A DNA stretch of 33,383 nucleotides from Lachnospiraceae bacterium (GTDB lineage Bacteria > Bacillota > Clostridia > Lachnospirales > Anaerotignaceae): positions 1 to 33,383 of the forward strand of contig SVDG01000003.1 in NCBI GenBank assembly GCA_015057875.1, read 5' to 3'. The notes beneath the pieces are model-generated. The model searched no databases and was not told the DNA's origin. It saw only the letters and a program-made list of their open reading frames with translations. This document shows, piece after piece, positions 7,353 through 16,900 of this stretch; the first letter of the stretch is position 1; the number at the start of each line of letters is the position of its first letter. The position numbers were made by a program, and so were the translations under genes.

Positions 7353-8902
7353 TTATATGCCCTTTTAAGCACAAGCACCCTCTGCCCGGGATAAATGATA
7401 TCAGGCTCCTCTATCCTGTTTATGGCAAGTATTTCATCGACCGTTGTGTTAAACCTTTTAGCTATATCCCAGAGAGTATCACCTTTCCTTACGGTATAGA
7501 TAGTTATGCCCGGAAGTGTTTTTACAGGGTCACTTTCATCTATCACAGCCTCTGTAACAAATTCCTCTTCATTCTCCATAAGGGCAAATATGCTGTAATC
7601 AAGGTTAAGCCTTATCTCCGCCTCTCTTCCCGAAAGAAGGCTGTAATCAACATCTCTTACATTAACGGTTATGTCCGTTTCCGCATCATCATATATGCCC
7701 CTTATCTCCACGCTGTTTTCAAAAGGCAGGGTAGCCTTTACGCTTTCAATGGGGTCATTGTCATCTCCTGTCACATAAAGCATATTCACATAAAGTATTC
7801 CCTCTATATCAAGCATATCCCCGTTTATTTCCACATTATCCGTTTCGGCCGTGACCGATACGTCTTTTATCTGCATAATATCGGGGAAACTATCATTTAT
7901 GGTTATTATTTCCCTTAAGGAGTTGGCGGCAGAGGTATATACTCCTCTTTCCGGGAAGCGTATGCTTTCGGTCATAACAGAGGCCTTGCCCTTTGTTGAA
8001 TAAATGTCTTTAACCGCCGTTACATCGGTATTATCCCCTGTGTTTATATCCGCCGCTATATCCGCCTTTACGCCTATCTCTCTTCTGCTCCCGTTATCAT
8101 CCTCATTTACATCCACTTTTACGTCCTTTACATAAACATCGCCCCACACAACAGAGGAAGACTTGACCCCCTCAGCAGCACTGCCGCCGCCGAAAGGTAT
8201 TTTAAATGTAGTCCTTTCCAACCCTCCCCGTCCATTATAAAGCACAGACATTCCCAGGCTTCCCCTTGCACTTACCCTGCCGTCTGCAGGCGTAAGCTCA
8301 TACTCATTTACCCATACCTCGCTTTTAAGCATAACGTCTATCTCAGGCATATTGGACGGGATAATACATCTGTCCTCAACCTCAAACTCTTCTCTTAAGC
8401 TTATCCCTTCCCTGAAGACCGATACACTTTTTTCAAGAACTTGTACGCCCTCTCCGTCAGCACCGCACACTATGTTCTTTTCTCTGCCGTCAGAAACCGC
8501 TGTACTTACCTCACCTATAGCCCTTACGTTGACCTTCCTGTCGTTAACTACCTTTGCCCTTGAGGATAAAAGTTTAAACCTTAGGTCTGAGCGGTCTCCT
8601 TTTTTTATATCGTCTGCATTTATAAAATCCACAAAAGGTATAACACCCTTTGCCGATAAAACAGGTCTTTGCTCATCCTTCGAGCTGTAAAGTATGTCCA
8701 CCTTCAGATCCCCGCCGAAGCTTACCCTGCCGTCCGTTACCTTTTCATCGTTTATAACAGGCGTTGCCGTGACCGTAAGCACATCCTTAACATCAGGCAT
8801 ATTATCGGGTATTATAATATCTCCGCTGACAGCTGTCTGTGCCGATATTTTTGCAGCTCTTCCTCCCACAGGTACAGCGGTTTTAAAAAATTCCGCACTC
8901 AC
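7334..8902 (-). CDS. SPOCS (DUF3794)-domain protein with C-terminal LysM; probable spore-coat/cortex associated
   Basis: Several repeated DUF3794-like units (e.g. IIIPDNMPDVKDVLTVTATP, CIIPSNMPEIDVMLKSEVWV, DSFPDIMQIKDVSVTAET) and C-terminal LysM ITIYTVRKGDTLWDIAKRFNTTVDEILAINRIEEPDIIYPGQRVLV; GTG start at 8902 with GGGAGG SD. Confidence 0.9.
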   Translation of the reverse strand: MSAEFFKTAVPVGGRAAKISAQTAVSGDIIIPDNMPDVKDVLTVTATPVINDEKVTDGRVSFGGDLKVDILYSSKDEQRPVLSAKGVIPFVDFINADDIKKGDRSDLRFKLLSSRAKVVNDRKVNVRAIGEVSTAVSDGREKNIVCGADGEGVQVLEKSVSVFREGISLREEFEVEDRCIIPSNMPEIDVMLKSEVWVNEYELTPADGRVSARGSLGMSVLYNGRGGLERTTFKIPFGGGSAAEGVKSSSVVWGDVYVKDVKVDVNEDDNGSRREIGVKADIAADINTGDNTDVTAVKDIYSTKGKASVMTESIRFPERGVYTSAANSLREIITINDSFPDIMQIKDVSVTAETDNVEINGDMLDIEGILYVNMLYVTGDDNDPIESVKATLPFENSVEIRGIYDDAETDITVNVRDVDYSLLSGREAEIRLNLDYSIFALMENEEEFVTEAVIDESDPVKTLPGITIYTVRKGDTLWDIAKRFNTTVDEILAINRIEEPDIIYPGQRVLVLKRAYNEKTTL

Positions 8903-8957
8903 AAAAAAACCTCCCTGACCATATATTTATAATTAAATATATTATCGGGAAGGTTTT
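8903..8957 (-). terminator. Long terminator-like hairpin between lepB and the SPOCS gene, containing the SPOCS-gene SD
   Basis: Minus strand: AACCTTCCCGATAATATATTT-AATTAT-AAATATATGGTCAGGGAGGTT + TTTTT; about 21 bp stem with two mismatches and two wobbles. Confidence 0.65.
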
Positions 8958-9456
8958 AATATAACTTAAAACGGTCGAAAGGATATACACGGGCTATTAC
9001 CTTTGCGTGAACATTTCTTTTTTCAACCGAACCATATTGTCTGCTGTCAAAGCTTGCCTCTCTGTTGTCACCCATAACAAATATACAGCCTTTGGGTACG
9101 GTTATTGAAAGATTTCCTTTTGTATATCCGCTTATGTACTCATCATTCACGGGCTTGTCATTTACAAAAACCTTGCCCGATCTTATGACCACCTTATCAT
9201 CCTCTACCGCGATCACTCTTTTTACCATATTGCGGTTTTCATCATTTACTCTTTCGCTGAAGATTATTATATCGCCTGCCTTATAAAGGCCAAGTCTTCC
9301 GAGGAAGCGGCTTGCCACTACCCTGTCGCCGTCATAAAGGGTGGACTGCATGCTCGTGCCTCTTATGCTGACAGGGAACACAAAAACATAAAGCACCGCA
9401 AAAATCATCGCCGCCTGCAAAACAGTCCTTATTAAAATTTTAAGTACCTTTGCCAT
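8956..9456 (-). CDS. lepB: Signal peptidase I
   Basis: Single N-terminal TM, RGTSMQSTL (catalytic Ser), MVKRVIA (catalytic Lys), FVMGDNREASFDSR. Confidence 0.94.
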   Translation of the reverse strand: MAKVLKILIRTVLQAAMIFAVLYVFVFPVSIRGTSMQSTLYDGDRVVASRFLGRLGLYKAGDIIIFSERVNDENRNMVKRVIAVEDDKVVIRSGKVFVNDKPVNDEYISGYTKGNLSITVPKGCIFVMGDNREASFDSRQYGSVEKRNVHAKVIARVYPFDRFKLY

Positions 9457-9509
9457 AAAACCAGTCCTTTAAAAAGCAAGCTTATTTGTGCCATAGTTTC
9501 TATGATACC

Positions 9510-9538
9510 ACTATATATGCCATTTCCTTGTTTTGCAA
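9510..9538 (-). promoter_or_regulatory. Sigma-A-like promoter for lepB
   Basis: Minus strand TTGCAA - 17 bp - TATAGT. Confidence 0.5.
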
Positions 9539-9643
9539 TAGGAAATCAGAACTTTAATACAAACTTAATAAAATCAGCACAAATTCTTAAAATCAAGAAA
9601 AAACTTTTAACAATAAAATAATGGCCGTTTAAATTTTCTTAAT

Positions 9644-9670
9644 AAAAAAGGGATCGTTTCCGATCCCTTT
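9644..9670 (-). terminator. Intrinsic terminator of the Trp-type ABC transporter operon
   Basis: AAAGGGATCG-TTTC-CGATCCCTTT; minus strand ends in a T-tract; abuts the stop codon. Confidence 0.85.
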
Positions 9671-10443
9671 CAATTGCCACACTCTATACTTATCTTTGTG
9701 AATATATCAAGTATGTCATCTACCTTTGTTGCTTTCTTTTCCTCTCCGTCCTTATCCATTATTATATGTCCTTTATCCATCATAATAAGACGGGAGCCAT
9801 ATTCCACAGCATACCTTAGGTTATGGGTGACCATCATGGCTGTAAGCTGTTTTTCTCTTACTACCTTATCTGTAAGCTCCATGATTATTTCCGCCGTTTT
9901 AGGGTCAAGGGCAGCCGTATGCTCGTCAAGTATAAGGAAATCAAGGGGTGTAAGAGTTGCCATAACGAGGGCAACAGCCTGTCTTTGTCCGCCTGATAAA
10001 GAGCCTATTTTTATATCCAGCTTATCCTCAAGGCCAAGGCCTAAAATCGAAAGCTGTTCCTTATAGAAGTTTATCCTTGATCTGTTTATGGCAAAGCTTA
10101 AACCGAAGCGTTTGCCCTTGTTATCCGCAAGGGACATATTTTCAAGTATAGTAAGCTCAGGACAAGTGCCGAGGGCGGGGTTCTGATAAACCCTGCCTAT
10201 ATGCTCATAACGTCTGAAGTCCTTTATTTTATTTATGTTTTTGCCGGAAATTATTACCTCGCCATCCTCAACAGGTATGCTCCCGCAGATTATATTGAGC
10301 AAAGAAGTTTTTCCGCTTCCGTTTGAACCTACTATGGAAACAAACTCGCCCTTTTTAATGGAAAGGTTAAAGTTATCAAAAAGGCAAACTTCCGTTATCT
10401 CTCCGGGGTTATATATTTTTGTTATATTTTTAAGCTCAAGCAT
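9670..10443 (-). CDS. ABC transporter ATP-binding protein (TrpXYZ-type importer)
   Basis: GSNGSGKTSLLN Walker A, LSGGQRQAVALVMA signature, LDFLILDEHTAALDP Walker B. Confidence 0.92.
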   Translation of the reverse strand: MLELKNITKIYNPGEITEVCLFDNFNLSIKKGEFVSIVGSNGSGKTSLLNIICGSIPVEDGEVIISGKNINKIKDFRRYEHIGRVYQNPALGTCPELTILENMSLADNKGKRFGLSFAINRSRINFYKEQLSILGLGLEDKLDIKIGSLSGGQRQAVALVMATLTPLDFLILDEHTAALDPKTAEIIMELTDKVVREKQLTAMMVTHNLRYAVEYGSRLIMMDKGHIIMDKDGEEKKATKVDDILDIFTKISIECGN

Positions 10444-11335
10444 GGTGTTTCACCTTACCCTTCCTGTTGTGGTTGCCCATTACAAGTATAATAAGGAACA
10501 TAATTGCTGTTACAAGGTTAAGAAGGTTTGCATCAAGGCCTAATGTAATGGCTATCATTATGCAGGCTTTATAAATAACAGCACCTACAATGGCCGCTGT
10601 TGTACCCTTAACAAAACCGAAGCGTTTAAAAATAGTTGAGCCGATTATAACAGCCGCAAGACCAAAAACTACCTGACCTGTACCCATTGTGTTTGAGAAT
10701 GCTCTCTGCTCATGGCATACAAGACAGCCTGCCGCCGCAACAAGGGCATTGGCTATAACAAGGCCTACTATCTTAACATTGCCGCTATCCTTGGCAAGCG
10801 TAGTAACAAGGCTTGAGTTATCGCCTACGGCACGCAGAAGAAGTCCGCTTTTTGTTTTAAAGTAAATATCAAGTATTATTTTTATAATGACAGCAATAAC
10901 AAGCGCCACTATAAGCTTGCGGTACATAAGTCCAAGATCGCCGAAAAGAGCCATAACGGGGCCAGATGTAAAGATCGTGTCAATCTCTCTTGGTATGATA
11001 AGGTTAGAGCCGCCTATTTTAAGATTTATTGAAAAAAGGGCAGTCTGAACGATTATACCGGAAAGAAGGTCTCTTATATTGAATTTGACGTGGATTATGC
11101 CTGTTGCAAGGCCAGCGACCGCTCCCGCTATCATTGCAGCGGGGATAGTAACAAAGGGATCAGCACCACTTGTCAATAAAACAGCTGTAACAGCAGCCCC
11201 CAGAGGGAAGCTGCCGTCAACTGTAAGGTCTGGAAAATCAAGTATTTTATATGTAATGTAAACACCGTAGGCAATAAGGCCGTATATAAGGCCCTGCGTA
11301 AGGGTGCTTACACAAAGGTCGAAAACAATATTCAT
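10436..11335 (-). CDS. ABC transporter permease (TrpXYZ-type importer)
   Basis: Multi-TM, LDFPDLTVDGSFPLGAAVTA (BPD_transp_2-like); overlaps the ATPase gene. Confidence 0.9.
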   Translation of the reverse strand: MNIVFDLCVSTLTQGLIYGLIAYGVYITYKILDFPDLTVDGSFPLGAAVTAVLLTSGADPFVTIPAAMIAGAVAGLATGIIHVKFNIRDLLSGIIVQTALFSINLKIGGSNLIIPREIDTIFTSGPVMALFGDLGLMYRKLIVALVIAVIIKIILDIYFKTKSGLLLRAVGDNSSLVTTLAKDSGNVKIVGLVIANALVAAAGCLVCHEQRAFSNTMGTGQVVFGLAAVIIGSTIFKRFGFVKGTTAAIVGAVIYKACIMIAITLGLDANLLNLVTAIMFLIILVMGNHNRKGKVKHHA

Positions 11336-11352
11336 AATAAAAACCTCTATTT

Positions 11353-12333
11353 TTACTGAGCATTAACAGCGATCGCTTTTTCTGCTATATCGGCAGGTAT
11401 CTCAACGGCAAATGCTGCCGCCGCATCATTATTTATATAAATCCCGTATTCTGTGATAGTTTCGTAAGGCATCTCGCTCGCTTTAGCCTCGCCTTTAAGC
11501 ACCTTAACTGCCATTGCGCCTGTCTGTTTGCCAAGCTCAAAATATTCAATACCTGCAGAAGCAACACAGCCTAAAACTACCTGTTCAACCTCGCTGCCGT
11601 AAACAGGGATACCCGCTTCATCTGTTTTTTCAAGGATAGATGCAAGAACGCCTACTACGTTGTTATCTGTAAGGTTTGAGAAACAGTCAACACCTTTAGC
11701 GATAAGTGTATCTGCGGCCTGTGTTGCCTGTGACTGCTGAGTGATACCGATCGCCTCAATAGCAAATCCGTAATCGGGAGCAAGCTCTTTATACTCTCTT
11801 ATGGCTGAAACAGAGTTGGGCTCGCTTTCTGTGTAGATGATACCGATAGTATCATCATCGGGCTGAAGGCTTCTTATAAGGTCAAGCTGTGCCGCAATGG
11901 GAAGCTTATCGCTTGTGCCCGTTACGTTGCCTTTATCAAGCTTTGCTTCAACGGGGTCTGTGATAGCTGTGAAAATAACTGGGATATCCTTATCCTCTGC
12001 CGCTGCATAGCAGGCTGTTGCGGAAGGAGTTGCGATGGCACACATTATATCAACATTCTGTGCTGAAAAGTTCTGTGCTATCTGTGTTGTTGTTGCATCG
12101 TTAAAGCCTGCGTTCTGATAATCTATAACAAAGTCCTCACCCTCAACAAGACCTGCATCCTTAAGGCCCTGGATAAAGCCCTCGCGGCAGTTATCCAAAG
12201 AAGCATGCTCGCCGTACTGAGAAATACCTATTTTGTAAGGGTTTGTTTTTGCTTCTTCTGTTGATGATGAACAGCCTGTTAAACAAGCTAATGATAAAAC
12301 TGATACTAAAGCTAAAGATAATAATTTTTTCAT
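11353..12333 (-). CDS. ABC transporter substrate-binding lipoprotein (TrpX-like, PF04392-type)
   Basis: Lipobox CLTGCSSS; YKIGISQYGEHASLDNCREGFIQGLKDAG..., PVIFTAITDPVEAKL; T-box leader upstream. Confidence 0.92.
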   Translation of the reverse strand: MKKLLSLALVSVLSLACLTGCSSSTEEAKTNPYKIGISQYGEHASLDNCREGFIQGLKDAGLVEGEDFVIDYQNAGFNDATTTQIAQNFSAQNVDIMCAIATPSATACYAAAEDKDIPVIFTAITDPVEAKLDKGNVTGTSDKLPIAAQLDLIRSLQPDDDTIGIIYTESEPNSVSAIREYKELAPDYGFAIEAIGITQQSQATQAADTLIAKGVDCFSNLTDNNVVGVLASILEKTDEAGIPVYGSEVEQVVLGCVASAGIEYFELGKQTGAMAVKVLKGEAKASEMPYETITEYGIYINNDAAAAFAVEIPADIAEKAIAVNAQ

Positions 12334-12384
12334 AATATATTCCTCCGGTTTTTATTATATTGGTATTGATCTGATTTAAAGAAT

Positions 12385-12423
12385 TTATATTAAGCTTCGC
12401 CATCGAAAATCCAGTATCATCAT
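12385..12423 (-). CDS. Candidate 12-aa leader sORF MMILDFRWRSLI (one Trp codon)
   Basis: Strong SD (TGGAGGAATAAAAT-ATG) after the T-box terminator; ATG ATG ATA CTG GAT TTT CGA TGG CGA AGC TTA ATA TAA. Confidence 0.4.
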   Translation of the reverse strand: MMILDFRWRSLI

Positions 12424-12445
12424 ATTTTATTCCTCCAGTCTAATA

Positions 12446-12714
12446 AAAAAAGTCTTATCCCACTAAAGGGACAAGACTTGAATATCCTGCGGTACCACCC
12501 AATTTGGTGAAAATATCACCCTCTTTTAATCGTACTTTAAATACGACCCGAATTTATAACGGGTACGGCTCCCGTCGGTTACTACTTGCCTTCGCTTTCG
12601 ACCGCCCTCATAAGTCCATTCACTTTAATCCCGCTACCGCACTCACACCACCGGCGGCTCTCTGAAAAACTTCGCTTAAAGCTACTACTCTTAATCACAG
12701 GTTTATTTTGTATT
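12446..12714 (-). promoter_or_regulatory. T-box riboswitch leader, probable Trp specificity (specifier TGG)
   Basis: Minus strand: GATTAAGAGTAGTA leader start, AGAGAGCCGCCGG, GTGAATGGACTTATGAG (specifier TGG at plus 12616-12618), T-box GGGTGGTACCGCAGGATATTC, terminator AAGTCTTGTCCC-TTTA-GTGGGATAAGACTTTTTTT. Confidence 0.9.
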
Positions 12715-12720
12715 GTGGTC

Positions 12721-12749
12721 ATTTTAGCAGACGAAAACTATTTTGTCAA
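12721..12749 (-). promoter_or_regulatory. Sigma-A promoter for the T-box leader
   Basis: Minus strand TTGACA - 17 bp - TAAAAT. Confidence 0.8.
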
Positions 12750-12784
12750 CACTTTACAGCGATAAATTTAAAAAGTTTTTCGGC

Positions 12785-12813
12785 AAAAAAAAGACCACTT
12801 AAAAGTGGCCTTT
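12785..12813 (-). terminator. Intrinsic terminator downstream of ftsY
   Basis: Minus strand AAAGGCCACTT-TT-AAGTGGTCTTTTTTTT. Confidence 0.75.
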
Positions 12814-12863
12814 AGGTTTTCAAAATTTTTTATACTGGCTCTTTTCGGAAAGCGTAAGTGCTT

Positions 12864-13967
12864 TTATTCACCGAAAAGCGCTTTTGCAAAGCCTGCGGCA
12901 TCAAAGGGCTGAAGATCCTCTATGCCCTCGCCTACACCGATATATCTTACGGGTATGTTAAGCTCGTTTTTGATGGCGATAACGATACCGCCCTTTGCTG
13001 TTCCGTCAAGCTTGGTAAGGATTATGCCTGTTATATCGGCAACCTCTTTAAAAAGCTTTGCCTGCTGGAGCGCGTTCTGTCCTGTTGTTGCATCAAGCAC
13101 AAGCAGTACCTCACGGTTGGCATCGGGATATTCCCTTTCTGTTACCTTGGCTATCTTTTTAAGCTCCTCCATAAGGTTTTTCTTGTTATGGAGCCTTCCT
13201 GCGGTATCGCAGATGAGCACATCTGTTTTTCTTGTTTTGGCCGCATTTACAGCATCAAAAACAACTGCCGCAGGGTCGGTATTTTCCGCATGCTTTATGA
13301 CCTCTATGCCGCTTCTTTCTCCCCATACCTCAAGCTGGTCGATAGCCGCCGCCCTGAAGGTATCGGCCGCCGCAAGAAGGACTTTTCTTCCGTCCTTTTT
13401 AAGGTTGTTGGCAAGCTTGCCTATCGTGGTCGTTTTGCCAACGCCGTTAACACCTATAACAAGCACAACTGAGGGAGAAGGGAAAGAAAAATCATCGTCA
13501 CTTCCCTCTTCAAGCATAGCTGTTATCTCTTCAATAAGCATACCCTTTATTTCCTGAGGATCCTTTGTGCCCTCTCTCTTTACTCTTTTGCGTAGCCTGT
13601 CAACTATCTCAACCGTTGTGTTAACTCCGATATCCGCCATGATAAGTACCTCTTCAAGTTCCTCAAAAAGGTCCTCATCTATAGAAGAAAAGCCGCCAAG
13701 CACGCTGTCAACACCGCTTAAAATGCTCTTTCTTGTTTTGCCAAGGCCTTCTATAAGCCTGCCGAAAAAGCCTTTTTTCCTTTCGGGCTCAGCTTCCTCT
13801 TCTATCTCCTCTATCTCTTCGGCTATCTCTTCTCTTACTTCCTCAACAGCCTCTTCTATCTCTTCCTTTATTTCCTCAACAGCTTCCTTTAAATCTTCAG
13901 CTATTTCTTCAAGTATGCCCTCATTTTCAGGCTCCTCGTTCTTTTTAAAAAAATTAAAAAGTCCCAT
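12864..13967 (-). CDS. ftsY: Signal recognition particle receptor FtsY
   Basis: GVNGVGKTTTIGKLA, DTFRAAAIDQL, DTAGR, TKLDGTAKGG, IGVGEGIEDLQPF; Glu-rich N-terminal A-domain. Confidence 0.96.
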   Translation of the reverse strand: MGLFNFFKKNEEPENEGILEEIAEDLKEAVEEIKEEIEEAVEEVREEIAEEIEEIEEEAEPERKKGFFGRLIEGLGKTRKSILSGVDSVLGGFSSIDEDLFEELEEVLIMADIGVNTTVEIVDRLRKRVKREGTKDPQEIKGMLIEEITAMLEEGSDDDFSFPSPSVVLVIGVNGVGKTTTIGKLANNLKKDGRKVLLAAADTFRAAAIDQLEVWGERSGIEVIKHAENTDPAAVVFDAVNAAKTRKTDVLICDTAGRLHNKKNLMEELKKIAKVTEREYPDANREVLLVLDATTGQNALQQAKLFKEVADITGIILTKLDGTAKGGIVIAIKNELNIPVRYIGVGEGIEDLQPFDAAGFAKALFGE

Positions 13968-13979
13968 TTAAACCTCTCC

Positions 13980-16900
13980 TTAAATCGCGTCTTTTTTAGC
14001 GTCCTCAAATTTAACGGAAATTATTTTTGAAACGCCTTTTTCCTGCATAGTAACTCCATACATAGTGTCCGCAGATTCCATAGTTCCCTTTCTGTGGGTT
14101 ATAACTATAAACTGTGTATCGTCTGCAAATCTTTTAAGATACTGTGCAAAGCGGTTTACATTGGCATCGTCAAGGGCCGCCTCTATCTCGTCAAGCACGC
14201 AGAAGGGTGACGGCTTCATCTTGAGGATGGAGAAAAGGATAGCTATTGCCGTAAGGGCCCTTTCTCCGCCCGATAAAAGCATCATATTCTGCAGGTTCTT
14301 TCCGGGGGGCTGTGCTATTATCTCTATGCCCGAATCAAGGACATTGCTCTCATCGCTGAGCTTAAGATATGCCTTGCCGCCGCCGAACATTTCTTTAAAC
14401 ACAACATTGAAGTTTTCGGAAATGACCTTGAACTGCTCCGCAAACTGTTTTTTCATGAGCTCTGTAAGGTCATTTACCATGACCATAAGCTTTTCTTCAG
14501 CGCTTAATATATCGTCCCTCTGACTTGTAAGGAATTCATATCTTTCCTTTGTTTCTCTGTACTGCTCAATGGCGTTTACGTTAACGTGGCCAAGCTCCTT
14601 TATCTGTCCCTTAAGGCCTTTAACGCCCTTATCTGCCTCTGTGTTTGTAAGGGTAAGATCCCTTAAGCCCTCCGCCATCTGATAGGTTATTTCATACTCT
14701 TCCCAGATCTCGTCTATTATCTTCTGTTTATCCTCTTTAAGCCTTTCTATCTTTGTTTCAGTCTTAAAGATATCGTTTTTAAGAAGAGAGGAGGATTCAA
14801 GTGCATCCTGCTGTTCGTCCTCAAAATCCTTTGTCTCGCCGGTTTTGATCTTCTTTTTATCGTTAAGGGCTTCTATCTCGCCTGAGCAAAGGGCAAATTT
14901 TGCCTCTGCCTTATCAAGCTCTGCATTAAAGGCATCTTTTTCCTCTTCTTTTTCAGCCTTAAGCTTTTCAAAAGCGGCTATGTTTTCATCAAAAGCTGAA
15001 AGGGAGTCGTTTTTAAGCTCTATCTCACCCTCTATACGGCTTATGTTTTCTTCAATGGCCGTCTTTTTCTCCTTAAGGGCAGATATGTCGACCTTGATAG
15101 CTGTAAGATCGCCTAAGAGTTTTTCTCTTTCTGCCTTACCTGTTTCGGTCGTTCCCTTGAATACAGAAAGCCTGTCCTCAAGCTCTTTTATGTCTTCCCT
15201 TGTGCTTTCTATCTCGTCCTTGTAATACTCTATATCCTCTGTTGCGGAGTCTATCTGCTTTGTAAGAAGTGCGGCCTCTTTTTCAAGGCTTTCCTTTTTC
15301 TCGCCAAGCTCGGCAAGGGTTTCTTCGGACTGGGTATATTCCTGCCTTAAGGATGCAACAGACACCCTTATTTCCTGTATCTTTTCAAGGTTCGTTGTTT
15401 CGTTACATTTAAGTAAAACAAGCTCTTCATCAAGCTCATCGCCTTTAGCCGTAAGCTTTCCTATATCGCTTTTAAGCTTAAGCACCATATCTTTAAGCTC
15501 GCCTATCTCTCTGCCGCGGGCAAAAAAGCTTGTGCTCTTTTTAGAAACACTGCCGCCTGTCATCATACCGCCGGGGGCAATGACATCGCCCTCGAGGGTA
15601 ACTATGCGGTATTTATATCCTGCTTTTCTTGAAAGCCTTACCGCATGGTCTATGTTTTCCATAATAACTACCTTGCCTAAAAGGTTATCTATTATGCTTT
15701 TATATTTTTTATCAAACTTAACAAGCTCGCTTGCAATGCCTATAAAGCCTTCCGCACCTGAAAGCTCGCCCTTTTCGTTACCGAAGGTTTTACCCTTTAT
15801 AACGGATAAGGGAAGGAATGATGCCCTGCCAAGATTATTGGCTTTAAGGTAGTTTATGGCATTTTTAGCCTCGTCCTCATCAACGGTCACGATATTCTGC
15901 ATACCTGCACCAAGGGCTGTTTCTATGGCTGTTTCATATTTTTTATCTACCTTTATAAGCTCGCCAACGGCACCGCAAACACCTTTAAAGCGGGTATCCC
16001 TTAATTTAAGGATACTTTTAACGCTTTTGTAAAAACCTTCATAATCCTTTTCCATCTCGCTTAAAACGCTGTAACGGGATATCTTTTCGCCAAGCTCACG
16101 GTTTTTCGCTTCAAGGTCTGCTTTTATTTTTGAAAGCTTTACGGAAATTGCATCTGCCTTTTCTGTAATAGCTTTATTTTCTTCGTTTAAGGCCTCTATT
16201 TTTTCATCGGACTCAGAAAGCTTGAGCTTAACGGCTTCCTTATGCACATTGGCCGCTTCATAACGGCTTTCGGCCTGCTCTTTTTCCGCATTTATCTGTT
16301 CAAGGCGGAGCATGAACTGCTCGTTAAGTGCCTCAAGACGCATTTTGTTGTTTTCGGCATCGGAGATATTTTTCATCTCCTCAAGTATCTCGCTTTTAAA
16401 CTCCTCAATATGCTCCTCGTTGACACTCATAAGGCTTTCAACTGTGTTATACTCGGCCTCTTTATTTTTAAGGTCAGCATTTTTTTCATCAATGACCTTT
16501 AAAAGGGCGCTCTTTTCTGAGCCTAATTCCAGAAGAGAGCCCGTAAGAGAGTTTACATCAAGCTTAGCCTGTGATATATCGCTTTTGATCCTTTCAATGT
16601 TGCTGTCGTAGTTAAGTATCTGTGAAACACAAAGGTTGATGGCACCCTCTGCCTTTTCCTCCTCGGCCTTTATATCAACAAGCTCGCTGTTTTTTAAAGC
16701 TATCTCGTTATCGAGGGCCTCTATCTCCTCTTTAAGCAGGCGGGCAGCCTCTCTTATCTCCTTTATGCGCTCATCCTTCATATTGGAGTCGTCAGTCATT
16801 ATCCTGTAGGCTTCTTCAAGCTTATCAAGGTTTTCGTCAAGCTTTGTTACATAGTTATAAAACCTTGTTATTTCAAGGCTTTTAAGTTCTTCCTTAAGGG

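Noticed and set aside
12191-12403. 70-aa minus-strand ORF overlapping the trpX-like gene start
   Set aside because: Out of frame with the lipoprotein gene and no good SD; mostly lies within it
13567-13971. Plus-strand ORF rich in Ser/Ile (134 aa) opposite ftsY
   Set aside because: Shadow ORF produced by the antisense of the Glu-rich FtsY A-domain; no SD and no recognisable domain
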